From an uncultured Maribacter sp. (GTDB lineage Bacteria; Bacteroidota; Bacteroidia; Flavobacteriales; Flavobacteriaceae): a DNA stretch of 64,000 bases. How positions within the stretch are numbered: position 1 is the stretch's first letter; every line of letters starts with the position of its first letter. The stretch lies in NCBI RefSeq assembly GCF_947500985.1, contig NZ_CANMTX010000006.1, forward strand, positions 186,001 through 250,000, written 5' to 3'. A model generated the notes under the pieces. It was not told the origin of the DNA. It ran no database searches and saw nothing but the letters and a program-made list of their open reading frames with translations. The position numbers were made by a program, and so were the translations under genes. Shown here piece by piece: positions 28,497 through 38,108 of the stretch.

Positions 28497-30032
28497 ATGA
28501 CAAAACAACTAACACTAATCACCCTACTACTTTTACTTCTTAATTCTTGCGGAGTTTTTCAATCGTACGAAAAACACCCGAAGAGAGAATTCAGAGGTGT
28601 ATGGATCGCTACGGTCGTCAATATCGATTGGCCAAAAAATGGCAATGATACTTCTGAGAAGCAAAAAGCTGACTATCTTAAAATTTTAGACTTTTACGAA
28701 AAAGAAAATTACAATGCAGTAATCGTACAAGTTCGTGCTGCAGGTGATGCTTTTTATGAATCTGATTTCGCACCCTATTCCCGATTTCTGACCGGTAAAG
28801 AAGGTAAGGCACCAAAGTGGAACACAGATGTTCTTGAATGGATGATTAACGAAGCTCACCAACGTGGTATGGAGTTCCACGCATGGCTGAATCCGTACAG
28901 AGCAACTTTCGATGAAAATTTCGAAGTCCTTTCTGAGAATCATGACTACTGTACTCACCCAGAGTGGATAGTGCATTATGGCAAAAAGAACTACTACAAC
29001 CCTGGGCTACCAGAGGTACGCAAGCATTTTTCTAATATCATTGCAGAATTAGTTACTACATATGATATAGATGCCATTCATTTCGATGATTATTTTTATC
29101 CGTACACCATTAAAGATGAAGTTTTTAATGACTCTTTAACTTTTGAAACTTACGCACAAAAAGATCAGACTATTGATGACTGGCGACGTAGCAATATAGA
29201 TTCTCTTGTAAGTCAATCTCACAAAACTATAAAATCGATTAAGCCATGGGTACAGTTCGGTATTAGTCCGTTCGGGGTTTGGAAAAACAATTCCACCGAC
29301 CCAAAAGGATCAGATACTAAAGCAGGGCAAACCACTTACGAAGATTTATACGCAGACCCTTTACTTTGGATGGAAAAAGGATGGATCGATTACCTAGCTC
29401 CCCAAGTATATTGGAGTATGGATTTACCTGTAGCCTCTCATACAAAAATTGTAGACTGGTGGTCTAAAAACAATTATGGCACTAACCTATATGTAGGTAA
29501 CGGTCCGTATAAAATCAGAAACAACAGCGATAAAGCTTGGGATGATATTAAAGAAATACCTAATCAATTAGAACTCGTACGAGAAACTCCACAAATAAAA
29601 GGAAACATCATGTTCAGTGCTAAATCTTTAATGAGCAATAATGATGATGTAGTTGAATATATTCATAAGAAATATTACAAGTTACCAGCTTTGAATCCTG
29701 TTTCTTCACTGGCAAAAAATCATATTTCAACATCACCTAAACTATTAGATGTTTCATTAGATGGTGATGAGGTCATTCTAGAATATGATGATTTAAGAAG
29801 CTATCGTTATGTACTTCTTTACAGGGCTGGTAGAAAGGTAAAAGAAGAATATCCTATTAAAAAATTACTATCTAAAAATTTAGTGGCAGCGAATTCTAAT
29901 TCCATCCGCATATCAAAATCAGATTACCGTAAATCATTTTACAGCATCAGCTTTATTGATTTTTATAGTGCAGAAACGAAACCAACAGTTATCAACCTAA
30001 AGAATAATCTTAAAAATGATTCAAAAAGATAA
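28497..30032 (+). CDS. GHL10/DUF187 family glycoside hydrolase-like lipoprotein (DigH-like)
   Basis: The 511-residue protein has a lipoprotein signal with Cys18 (LLLNSC). The TIM-barrel domain begins FRGVWIATVVNIDWP and continues with VQVRAAGDAFY, GMEFHAWLNPYRA, IDAIHFDDYFYPY and APQVYWSM; these are signatures of the GHL10 (DUF187) family. The E. coli member DigH cuts denuded peptidoglycan glycan strands, which fits this recycling operon; a sugar specificity for this protein is inferred from context only. Acidic residues in HFDDYF are good catalytic candidates. A small C-terminal beta domain follows. It overlaps the ampG-like gene by 17 bp, indicating translational coupling. Confidence 0.85.
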   Translation: MTKQLTLITLLLLLLNSCGVFQSYEKHPKREFRGVWIATVVNIDWPKNGNDTSEKQKADYLKILDFYEKENYNAVIVQVRAAGDAFYESDFAPYSRFLTGKEGKAPKWNTDVLEWMINEAHQRGMEFHAWLNPYRATFDENFEVLSENHDYCTHPEWIVHYGKKNYYNPGLPEVRKHFSNIIAELVTTYDIDAIHFDDYFYPYTIKDEVFNDSLTFETYAQKDQTIDDWRRSNIDSLVSQSHKTIKSIKPWVQFGISPFGVWKNNSTDPKGSDTKAGQTTYEDLYADPLLWMEKGWIDYLAPQVYWSMDLPVASHTKIVDWWSKNNYGTNLYVGNGPYKIRNNSDKAWDDIKEIPNQLELVRETPQIKGNIMFSAKSLMSNNDDVVEYIHKKYYKLPALNPVSSLAKNHISTSPKLLDVSLDGDEVILEYDDLRSYRYVLLYRAGRKVKEEYPIKKLLSKNLVAANSNSIRISKSDYRKSFYSISFIDFYSAETKPTVINLKNNLKNDSKR

Positions 30033-31290
30033 GGGTGCCTGGGCATGGGTTCCGGTTTTATATTTCACACAAGGATTGCCTTATGTTTTGGTGGTTACCG
30101 TTTCGGTAATTATGTACAAAAAACTAGGTGTCAGCAATGAAGACATTGGGTTATATACCAGTTTATTGTATTTACCATGGGTATTGAAACCATTATGGAG
30201 TCCGTTTGTGGATTTAAAAAGCACGAAGCGTAAATGGTTTTTAGCCATGCAACTATTAATTGCCATTTCGTTATTGGGCGTTGGTTTGACTTTACCGACC
30301 AATATGTTTTTCATATCATCATTAGCCTGTTTTTGGATGGCGGCATTTGCATCGGCAACTAACGACATTGCCTCAGATGGATATTACATGTTGGGTTTAA
30401 CCGAAAAGAAACAATCTTTCTTCGTAGGTATGCGAAGTACTTTCTATCGACTAGCAATGGTAACTGGCGAAGGATTAATCGTTGTTTTAGCAGGATTTTT
30501 AGAAAACAAATATGGTGACAATACAAAAGCTTGGAGCGTAACCATGTCGGCAGCAGCATTTTTAATGTTGATCATGACAGTTGCCAACTTCTTTGTAACT
30601 CCAAAATATGAATCTGAAAGCACGGAAGAAAAAGAAAAGCCTGCAGGGTTCTTAGAAGTATTTGCCACTTTTTTCAAAAAACCAGGTATCGGTATTGCGC
30701 TGGCGTTTATACTCACCTACCGATTAGGCGAATCCCAATTAGTAAAAATGACATCACCCTTTCTTCTTGATTCTCCCGATAAAGGCGGATTAGGATATTC
30801 CACAGAACAGCTAGGAACTATTTTCGGTACAGCAGGTGTTATTTTTCTTTCCATAGGCGGAATTTTAGGAGGTGTTTTAATTTCTAGAGATGGGTTAAAA
30901 AAATGGATGCTACCAATGGTGCTTTCATTAAACCTACCGAATATTTTATATGCGATACTGGCGGTGACAAATACCACTAATATATATGCAGTAACGGCAA
31001 CGGTGATTTTTGAAAAATTTGGCTACGGATTCGGCTTTGCTGCCTTTTTAATGTACCTCATCTACATTGCAGATGGCAAGTCGAAAACTTCGCATTATGC
31101 CATAGCTACTGGTTTTATGGCGCTGGGCATGATGCTACCAGGTATGGTAAGCGGCTATATTCAACAATGGCTGGGTTATGATGGCTTCTTTGTTTGGGTA
31201 GTAATTGCTGCCTTGCCCGCACTATTCCTTTTAAAATTCATTTCTTATCCGGCAGATTTCGGCAAAAAAACAACACTTCCCAATGAATAA
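30016..31290 (+). CDS. ampG: AmpG-like muropeptide permease (MFS)
   Basis: A 424-residue inner-membrane protein with about 12 transmembrane helices. The N-terminus YFTQGLPYVLVVTVSVIMYK and SLLYLPWVLKPLWSPFVD match AmpG-type major facilitator proteins. These import GlcNAc-1,6-anhydroMurNAc and its peptides from the periplasm. The neighbours, a periplasm-facing glycosidase before it and cytoplasmic NagZ and AnmK homologues after it, make muropeptide import by far the likeliest role. It overlaps both neighbours (17 bp upstream, 8 bp downstream). Confidence 0.9.
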   Translation: MIQKDKGAWAWVPVLYFTQGLPYVLVVTVSVIMYKKLGVSNEDIGLYTSLLYLPWVLKPLWSPFVDLKSTKRKWFLAMQLLIAISLLGVGLTLPTNMFFISSLACFWMAAFASATNDIASDGYYMLGLTEKKQSFFVGMRSTFYRLAMVTGEGLIVVLAGFLENKYGDNTKAWSVTMSAAAFLMLIMTVANFFVTPKYESESTEEKEKPAGFLEVFATFFKKPGIGIALAFILTYRLGESQLVKMTSPFLLDSPDKGGLGYSTEQLGTIFGTAGVIFLSIGGILGGVLISRDGLKKWMLPMVLSLNLPNILYAILAVTNTTNIYAVTATVIFEKFGYGFGFAAFLMYLIYIADGKSKTSHYAIATGFMALGMMLPGMVSGYIQQWLGYDGFFVWVVIAALPALFLLKFISYPADFGKKTTLPNE

Positions 31291-32839
31291 TATGATACCT
31301 ACAAAAGAAGCTATAGAAAAACTCTCTTTGATTGAAAAAGTTGGACAGTTTTTTATGCCTGCAGCTTTTATAAATGACACCGAGGAGGAAATTCAGCAAT
31401 TGGAAAAACTGATTTCTGAGCACCATGTCGGCGGACTCTGCTTCTTTCACTCCAGAGCGAGTGCTGCGACCAATTTTGAAGCCAAGAAAAAAATAGTTGT
31501 CAATGAAAATAGTTTTGACACCTTAAAAAACCTCATCAAGAGATATCAAAAAGCAGCTACTTATCCCCTACTGATTTCTATTGACGCCGAATGGGGATTG
31601 GCCATGCGAATAGAAAATACTCCGCAATACCCATATGCTATAACTCTTGGCTCAAATGCTGATAACGAAGCATTAGTTTTTGAAGTTGGCAAGCAGATTG
31701 CAAAAGACTGCAAAGCAGCAGGTATTCATTGGAATCTTTCGCCTGTAGTAGATATCAATACGAACCCTAATAACCCTGTAATCGGTTATCGCTCTTTTGG
31801 CGATGACAAAAACAATGTAGTTAACATGGCAACTGCATTTGTAAAAGGTACCCAAAGTGAAGGTGTACTTACTAGCATTAAACATTTCCCAGGTCACGGA
31901 GATACCGCTACAGATTCGCATTTGGGTTTACCCGTTATTGATAAATCGAAAGAAGAACTTATTGAAAATGAATTGTATCCTTTTCAAAAATTAATAGATG
32001 AAGGTGTCGATTCTGTTATGGTAGGGCATTTATCCGTTCCCGCTTTAACTACTACTCCACAATTACCTTCAAGCATTAATAAAGACATTATAACCGGTGT
32101 ACTAAGAAACGAAATGGGATTTGACGGTGTAGTTATTTCAGATGCGCTAAATATGCACGCGGTGTCAAAACATTACCCTATTAAAGGAGAATTAGAATGG
32201 TTGGCTTTTGACGCTGGTAATGACATATTATGTTTTGCTGAACATATAGAAGAAGGTATTCAGCATATCTTAAAAAATGCTACTGAAACTCAAATTAACA
32301 AAAGCATTGAACGCATTTGGCAGCTGAAAGAAAAAGTAATTTTAAAAGAAGATTTAACGCTTGAACTGACCGATCCAAGTTCTTTAAATAGAAAAATAGC
32401 AGAAAACTCTTTGACTTTACATCATGGTACAGCTGCAGATATTGCAGCATTTAAAACTACAGATTTTTGCACGTTGACCATGAAGCGATTTGGAGCCGAC
32501 CAAACGAAACAAGATATTTTAGATAATATCTTAGAAATGAAAAAGGAAGTTGAACAAGAAACAGAAATTCTACTACTCCTTACTCCCCCACAAATAAAAC
32601 CAACCAACAATTTCGGATTCTTTGATGCCGAAATCGATTTTATAAATGAACTGATAGCCTCTAAAAATGTTGTTCTGTATCACTTCGGTAATCCGTATGC
32701 ATTGAAATTTTTCAATACCCATAAAACAGCGGCAACTGTAATTGCATATCAGAATTTCAAGGAGTTTCAAGATGTTGCAACTGAGCATTTTTTAGACAAC
32801 CTTGAAGCAAAAGGAAAATTGCCAGTTTTATTAAACTAA
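31283..32839 (+). CDS. nagZ: Glycoside hydrolase family 3 beta-N-acetylglucosaminidase (NagZ-type)
   Basis: The 518-residue enzyme should release GlcNAc from GlcNAc-anhydroMurNAc. The GH3 signature is complete: IKHFPGHGDTATDSHLGLP (199-217), including the Asp-His dyad (D211, H213) typical of NagZ-type members, and the nucleophile Asp287 in DGVVISDALNMHAV. It has no signal peptide, so it is cytoplasmic, matching AmpG-mediated uptake. It is longer than proteobacterial NagZ (about 340), with an extra C-terminal domain (about 370-518). Codon 4 is also ATG and could be the start. It overlaps ampG by 8 bp. Confidence 0.92.
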   Translation: MNNMIPTKEAIEKLSLIEKVGQFFMPAAFINDTEEEIQQLEKLISEHHVGGLCFFHSRASAATNFEAKKKIVVNENSFDTLKNLIKRYQKAATYPLLISIDAEWGLAMRIENTPQYPYAITLGSNADNEALVFEVGKQIAKDCKAAGIHWNLSPVVDINTNPNNPVIGYRSFGDDKNNVVNMATAFVKGTQSEGVLTSIKHFPGHGDTATDSHLGLPVIDKSKEELIENELYPFQKLIDEGVDSVMVGHLSVPALTTTPQLPSSINKDIITGVLRNEMGFDGVVISDALNMHAVSKHYPIKGELEWLAFDAGNDILCFAEHIEEGIQHILKNATETQINKSIERIWQLKEKVILKEDLTLELTDPSSLNRKIAENSLTLHHGTAADIAAFKTTDFCTLTMKRFGADQTKQDILDNILEMKKEVEQETEILLLLTPPQIKPTNNFGFFDAEIDFINELIASKNVVLYHFGNPYALKFFNTHKTAATVIAYQNFKEFQDVATEHFLDNLEAKGKLPVLLN

Positions 32840-32863
32840 TTCATTGTATTATAAAACATCCAA

Positions 32864-33940
32864 ATGAAAATATATAAAATTATTGGTCTCATGTCGGGTA
32901 CATCTTTAGATGGTCTTGATCTAGCTTATTGCCACATTTGGGAGAAAAATGGGGTTTGGGAATTTGATATTAAAGAAACTAAAAGTATTACGTATTCATC
33001 AGATATGCTAAATACCCTTAAAGATGCTATTAGTCTATCTGCAGAAAAACTTATAGAACTGCATAACACATACGGTACTTGGCTAGGTGAGCAAACCTCG
33101 ATATTTATAAACGAGAATAAATTAGATGTAGAATACATAGCAAGTCACGGTCACACCACCCATCACCGACCAGAAATGGGTCTTACGTTTCAAGTAGGTT
33201 CAGGGCAACATTTGGCAAACGCTACAGGCATTAAAGTAATTACAGATTTCAGAACAAACGATTTGGCACTTGGCGGACAAGGTGCTCCACTAGTACCTAT
33301 AGGTGACCGTATGTTTTTCAATGAATATGATTATTGTTTAAATCTTGGCGGTATCAGCAATGTGTCTTTTGAAGTAAAGGACAAGAGAATAGCATATGAT
33401 ATTGGTTTGGCAAATATGATTCTAAACTATATCACCAGAAAAGTTGACTTAGAATACGACGAGGATGGCAAACTAGCACGTTCTGGCAGCATTAACACTA
33501 AAATGTTAAAGCAATTAAACAATCTAAAATATTATTTATTACCACACCCGAAATCGATTGGCTATGAATGGTTTTTAGAAGAAGTTGTACCTATAGTTGA
33601 AAATACCGATGATACCATAGAAAATCTACTTTATACAAGCATTAACCATATATGCGATAAGGTAACACAACAAATCAATCTCAATTTCAAACACGACAAG
33701 CAACAATTATTGGTTACAGGTGGTGGTGCATTGAACGGCTTTTTAATGGATACCTTACAACAAAAGTTAGGTAGCACTACCAAGCTAGTTGTGCCAGAAA
33801 AAATAATCATAGAATTTAAAGAAGCATTGGTATTTGCTTTAATGGGTGTTTTAAGAGTAGAACAATTAACAAATGTACTTTCATCCGTTACCGGGGCAAA
33901 AAAAGATTCTTCGAGTGGAGTATTGTTCATACCCAATTAA
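32864..33940 (+). CDS. anmK: Anhydro-N-acetylmuramic acid kinase
   Basis: The 358-residue kinase opens the 1,6-anhydro ring of anhydroMurNAc and phosphorylates it to MurNAc-6-phosphate, the MurQ substrate. The N-terminal phosphate-binding motif GLMSGTSLDGLDLAYC (8-23), the central CLNLGGISNVSF and the late TGGGALNGFLM are all family hallmarks. It follows nagZ by 24 bp and closes the plus-strand recycling run. With murQ, only 8 kb away on the other strand, the pathway to GlcNAc-6-phosphate is complete. Confidence 0.95.
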   Translation: MKIYKIIGLMSGTSLDGLDLAYCHIWEKNGVWEFDIKETKSITYSSDMLNTLKDAISLSAEKLIELHNTYGTWLGEQTSIFINENKLDVEYIASHGHTTHHRPEMGLTFQVGSGQHLANATGIKVITDFRTNDLALGGQGAPLVPIGDRMFFNEYDYCLNLGGISNVSFEVKDKRIAYDIGLANMILNYITRKVDLEYDEDGKLARSGSINTKMLKQLNNLKYYLLPHPKSIGYEWFLEEVVPIVENTDDTIENLLYTSINHICDKVTQQINLNFKHDKQQLLVTGGGALNGFLMDTLQQKLGSTTKLVVPEKIIIEFKEALVFALMGVLRVEQLTNVLSSVTGAKKDSSSGVLFIPN

Positions 33941-33958
33941 ACTTTTTTACCTAATTTA

Positions 33959-33971
33959 CTCGATAATCGAG
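33959..33971. promoter_or_regulatory. CTCGATAATCGAG palindrome upstream of the acetate transport operon
   Basis: A perfect 13-bp palindrome with a 1-nt centre lies 102 bp before the DUF4212 gene. A further CTCGAT half-site occurs at 34028-34033, 40 bp before the start. No T tract follows the palindrome, so a regulator site is more likely than a terminator. Confidence 0.4.
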
Positions 33972-34072
33972 ATTTAAATACAAAGCGATTTACCGCTGTA
34001 GCATATTATTTTTTACTTGAAGTTTCCCTCGATGAATTCTTAGGATATTCACTTCATAAAACCAAAAAAGAC

Positions 34073-34333
34073 ATGTCAGAAAAACAAAAGAAAGCAACCG
34101 CTTACTGGAAAGAAAATGTTAGTTACTTATTCATTTTATTAGCTATATGGTTCGTTGTTTCCTTTGGGGCAGGCATTTTATTTAAAGAAGCTTTAGATAC
34201 CATTAAAATCGGAGGTTTCAAACTGGGCTTTTGGTTTGCGCAGCAAGGATCCATTTATGTATTTGTAATTCTGATTTTTGTTTATGTAAGGCTCATGAAC
34301 AAATTGGATAAAAAATACGGCTACAACGAATAA
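34073..34333 (+). CDS. DUF4212 family small subunit of sodium/substrate symporter
   Basis: An 86-residue membrane protein with two hydrophobic helices (about 21-42 and 56-77) and the family pattern YWKENVSYLFILLAIWFVVSF-like in shorter form. DUF4212 proteins are encoded directly before a sodium:solute symporter of the acetate/organic acid type and are thought to be its accessory subunit. Here the symporter gene starts 33 bp downstream, exactly as expected. Confidence 0.9.
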   Translation: MSEKQKKATAYWKENVSYLFILLAIWFVVSFGAGILFKEALDTIKIGGFKLGFWFAQQGSIYVFVILIFVYVRLMNKLDKKYGYNE

Positions 34334-34366
34334 CAGCATAACCATCCACCACCAAAAAACCACATT

Positions 34367-36061
34367 ATGAGTGTTCAAACCTGGACGTATATTTTAGTAG
34401 GAGCTACCTTCGCCCTTTACATAGGAATCGCGATCTATTCAAGAGCTGGATCCACAAAAGATTTTTATGTTGCCGGTGGCGGAGTTTCACCACTTGCAAA
34501 CGGAATGGCAACTGCAGCCGATTGGATGTCTGCCGCCTCGTTCATTTCAATGGCAGGTATAATTTCTTTCGCTGGTTATGACGGCTCAGTATACCTAATG
34601 GGCTGGACAGGGGGTTATGTATTACTAGCATTACTTTTAGCACCTTATTTACGTAAATTCGGAAAATTCACAGTACCTGATTTTATAGGTGACAGATACT
34701 ACTCAAAAACAGCACGTATTGTAGCTGTAATTTGCGCACTTATTGTATCATTTACTTATGTCGCAGGGCAAATGCGCGGTGTAGGGGTCGTTTTCTCTAG
34801 ATTCCTTCAAGTAGATATCGATACAGGTGTTATCATTGGTATGATTATCGTTTTGTTTTATGCCGTTCTAGGCGGAATGAAAGGTATCACTTATACACAA
34901 GTAGCTCAGTATTGTGTGTTGATTTTTGCCTTTATGGTTCCTGCAATTTTCATTTCTATTCAAATGACCGGAAACCCGATTCCTCAATTAGGTATGGGAT
35001 CAACATTAAATGATGGCTCTGGAACATTTTTACTAGATAAGTTAGACGGATTATCAACAGAACTCGGGTTCAATGAATACACCGATGGATCTAAATCAGT
35101 AACAGATATTTTTGCTATTACTTTAGCTTTGATGGTAGGTACCGCAGGATTACCTCATGTAATCGTTAGATTCTTTACCGTTAAAAAAGTAAAAGATGCG
35201 CGTAAATCTGCCGGGTTGGCACTACTACTAATTGCTATTCTATATACTACGGCACCAGCTGTTTCTGTATTTGCCAAAACCAATCTTATTAACACAGTAA
35301 GTAACGAAGAATACTCAAGCATGCCAGTTTGGTTTAAAAACTGGGAAGAAACCGGATTACTTTCTTTTGATGATAAGAATGAAGATGGCAAAATTCAATA
35401 TGTAGCTGATAAAACCAAAAATGAGTTAACCATAGATAATGACATTATGGTATTGGCGAATCCTGAAATTGCAGATTTACCAGCTTGGGTAATTGCCTTA
35501 GTAGCCGCTGGTGGATTAGCTGCAGCGCTTTCAACAGCAGCAGGGTTATTGCTAGTTATTTCGGCATCGGTTTCTCATGATTTAGTGAAGAAAGTATTTA
35601 AACCAAATATTTCTGACAAAGCAGAATTATGGGTCGCTAGAGGCGCAGCAACAGTAGCTGTAGTAATTGCCGGTTATTTTGGAATAAATCCGCCTGGATT
35701 TGTAGCTGCGGTAGTAGCACTGGCATTTGGTTTGGCAGCGGCATCTTTCTTCCCAGCAATTGTTCTAGGTATATTTTATAAAAAAATGAATAAAGAAGGA
35801 GCCATTAGCGGAATGGTAGTCGGTATCATTCTTATGCTGTTCTATATGACTAAGTTTAAATTCGGCTGGTTTGGTGGTGGAACTCCTGAAGATTGGTGGT
35901 TTGGTATTTCACCAGAAGGGTTTGGTAGTATCGCTATGATTGCTAACTTTATTGTAGCAATTATTGTTTTACAATTTACCCCAGAGCCACCTGAAGATGT
36001 TCAAGAAATTGTAGAAAACATAAGAATACCCAGTGGTGCAGGTGAAGTCACAGGTCATTAA
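34367..36061 (+). CDS. Sodium:solute symporter, probable acetate/organic acid transporter
   Basis: The 564-residue inner-membrane protein has about 13 helices. Family signatures include DFYVAGGGVSPLANGMATAAD, split here as the DFYVAGG and GMATAADWMSAASFISMAG segments, plus GTAGLPHVIVRFFTV and AAALSTAAGLLLVISASVSHD. These belong to the VC_2705-like cation/acetate symporter branch. A hydrophilic loop at about 310-365 is larger than usual. Acetyl-CoA synthetase is 72 bp downstream and DUF4212 is upstream, so acetate uptake is the best inference; related monocarboxylates are possible. Confidence 0.9.
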   Translation: MSVQTWTYILVGATFALYIGIAIYSRAGSTKDFYVAGGGVSPLANGMATAADWMSAASFISMAGIISFAGYDGSVYLMGWTGGYVLLALLLAPYLRKFGKFTVPDFIGDRYYSKTARIVAVICALIVSFTYVAGQMRGVGVVFSRFLQVDIDTGVIIGMIIVLFYAVLGGMKGITYTQVAQYCVLIFAFMVPAIFISIQMTGNPIPQLGMGSTLNDGSGTFLLDKLDGLSTELGFNEYTDGSKSVTDIFAITLALMVGTAGLPHVIVRFFTVKKVKDARKSAGLALLLIAILYTTAPAVSVFAKTNLINTVSNEEYSSMPVWFKNWEETGLLSFDDKNEDGKIQYVADKTKNELTIDNDIMVLANPEIADLPAWVIALVAAGGLAAALSTAAGLLLVISASVSHDLVKKVFKPNISDKAELWVARGAATVAVVIAGYFGINPPGFVAAVVALAFGLAAASFFPAIVLGIFYKKMNKEGAISGMVVGIILMLFYMTKFKFGWFGGGTPEDWWFGISPEGFGSIAMIANFIVAIIVLQFTPEPPEDVQEIVENIRIPSGAGEVTGH

Positions 36062-36133
36062 TTTTAAACAAATCAACATTCAACAACAACCAAAGGATTT
36101 CAACACCCTTTGCATACTAAATTAACGCATACC

Positions 36134-38041
36134 ATGAGTAATTACCACATTAAACATCTGGAGGAGTATTATCAAGTCTATCGAAAATCGGTCCGTAATC
36201 CTGAAGCGTTTTGGGAAGAAATTGCCGAAGAACATTTTGTTTGGCGTAAGCGCTGGGACAGTGTTCTTAGTTGGGATTTTAAAAAACCCGAAATAAAATG
36301 GTTCGAAGGTGCTAAATTAAACATTACCGAAAACTGTTTAGATCGTCATTTACCTACAAGAGGTGAAAAAACGGCTATCATATTCGAACCTAACAATCCT
36401 GATGAAGAAGCAATTCATATTACCTATAGACAATTACATGAACGTGTGTGTCGTATGGCAAATGTGTTATTGGACCATGGCGTAAAGAAAGGGGACCGTG
36501 TTTGTATTTATTTACCAATGATTCCAGAACTTTCGGTAGCCCTCTTGGCATGTGCTCGTATTGGAGCAATACACTCTGTAGTGTTCGCAGGCTTCTCTTC
36601 ACATGCTGTTGCAACGCGTATTAATGATTCTGACTGTAAACTTGTAATCACATCAGATGGATCGTTTCGAGGTAATAAATCAATTGACCTAAAAGGAATC
36701 GTTGACAAAGCTTTAGAAGCGTGCCCAGGTGTTGTAAATGTTTTAGTAGTAAAACGTACAGGCTCCAAGATTCACATGGAAGAAAAGCGAGATAAATGGT
36801 TACAACCATTGCTAGATGAAGCCTATGCAGATTGTGTTGCAGAAATCATGGATGCTGAGGACCCATTGTTTATTCTATACACTTCAGGATCTACAGGTAC
36901 CCCTAAAGGAATGGTACATACCACTGCGGGTTATATGGTTTATACAGCCTATACTTTTAAAAACGTATTTCAATACAAAGAACATGATGTGTATTGGTGT
37001 ACGGCCGATATCGGGTGGATAACCGGTCATTCTTATATCGTTTATGGACCGTTAGCCAACGGAGCAACCACATTGATGTTTGAAGGAGTACCCTCCTATC
37101 CAGATTTTGGACGTTTTTGGGAGGTGATTGAAAAACATAAGGTAAATCAGTTTTACACCGCTCCAACAGCTATTAGAGCTTTGGCTAAAGAAAATTTAGA
37201 ATATGTTGAAAAGCACGACCTATCTAGTCTAAAAGTTTTAGGTTCTGTGGGTGAACCTATTAATGAGGAAGCTTGGCATTGGTACAATAACAACGTAGGC
37301 AAAAAGAACAGCCCCATTGTTGATACTTGGTGGCAAACTGAAACTGGCGGTATAATGATTACCCCTATTCCGTATGTAACCCCTACCACTCCGACTTACG
37401 CAACCCTACCATTTATTGGTATTCAACCTGCCTTAATGGATGAGAACGCCAAAGAGATAAAAGGAAATCAAGTAGAAGGTCGCTTATGTATTAAATTCCC
37501 TTGGCCATCGATAGCAAGAACTATCTGGGGAAATCATGACCGATATAGAGACACTTATTTTTCAGCATATGAAAATATGTACTTTACGGGTGATGGTGCT
37601 TTAAGAGATGCCGTAGGATATTACAGAATAACAGGTCGTGTTGATGATGTCATCATTGTATCTGGTCATAATTTAGGTACTGCACCAATTGAAGATGCTA
37701 TCAATGAACACCCAGCAGTAGCAGAATCTGCGATTGTAGGTTTCCCACATGATGTAAAAGGAAATGCACTCTACGGATATGTTATTTTAAAGGAAACAGG
37801 AGAGAGCAGAGATCGCGATAACCTAAGAAAAGAAATCAATCAACAGATTACAGAACATGTAGGCCCCATTGCAAAACTGGATAAGATTCAGTTTGTAAAC
37901 GGACTTCCTAAAACACGTAGTGGTAAAATTATGCGTAGAATTCTTCGTAAAATAGCTAGTAACGACACTAGTAATTTAGGGGATACAAGTACATTATTGA
38001 ACCCAGAGGTTGTTCAAGAAATTATGGATAATTCGCTTTAA
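36134..38041 (+). CDS. acs: Acetyl-CoA synthetase (AMP-forming)
   Basis: The 635-residue enzyme activates acetate to acetyl-CoA through an acetyl-adenylate. Start chosen at ATG 36134; the upstream TTG 36110 adds eight residues not typical of the family. Motifs are ILYTSGSTGTPKGMVHTT (P-loop-like A3), VDTWWQTETGG (A5), YFTGDGALRD (A7) and the C-terminal PKTRSGKIMRR. The lysine in the last motif is essential for adenylation and is a known acetylation site. Placement after the symporter gives an acetate uptake and activation unit. Confidence 0.95.
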   Translation: MSNYHIKHLEEYYQVYRKSVRNPEAFWEEIAEEHFVWRKRWDSVLSWDFKKPEIKWFEGAKLNITENCLDRHLPTRGEKTAIIFEPNNPDEEAIHITYRQLHERVCRMANVLLDHGVKKGDRVCIYLPMIPELSVALLACARIGAIHSVVFAGFSSHAVATRINDSDCKLVITSDGSFRGNKSIDLKGIVDKALEACPGVVNVLVVKRTGSKIHMEEKRDKWLQPLLDEAYADCVAEIMDAEDPLFILYTSGSTGTPKGMVHTTAGYMVYTAYTFKNVFQYKEHDVYWCTADIGWITGHSYIVYGPLANGATTLMFEGVPSYPDFGRFWEVIEKHKVNQFYTAPTAIRALAKENLEYVEKHDLSSLKVLGSVGEPINEEAWHWYNNNVGKKNSPIVDTWWQTETGGIMITPIPYVTPTTPTYATLPFIGIQPALMDENAKEIKGNQVEGRLCIKFPWPSIARTIWGNHDRYRDTYFSAYENMYFTGDGALRDAVGYYRITGRVDDVIIVSGHNLGTAPIEDAINEHPAVAESAIVGFPHDVKGNALYGYVILKETGESRDRDNLRKEINQQITEHVGPIAKLDKIQFVNGLPKTRSGKIMRRILRKIASNDTSNLGDTSTLLNPEVVQEIMDNSL

Positions 38042-38070
38042 ATTCTATTTAATAAAACCGATATTTAAAA

Positions 38071-38106
38071 ATTCACCAACTCTTATACATCTCGAGCTTG
38101 GTGAAT
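38071..38106. terminator. Probable bidirectional terminator between acs and the TPR gene
   Basis: A 9-bp inverted repeat (ATTCACCAA / TTGGTGAAT) with an 18-nt loop sits between two convergent stop codons. Inner CTC/GAG pairs could extend the stem. The flanking T runs are short, so efficiency is uncertain. Confidence 0.6.
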
Positions 38107-38108
38107 GT

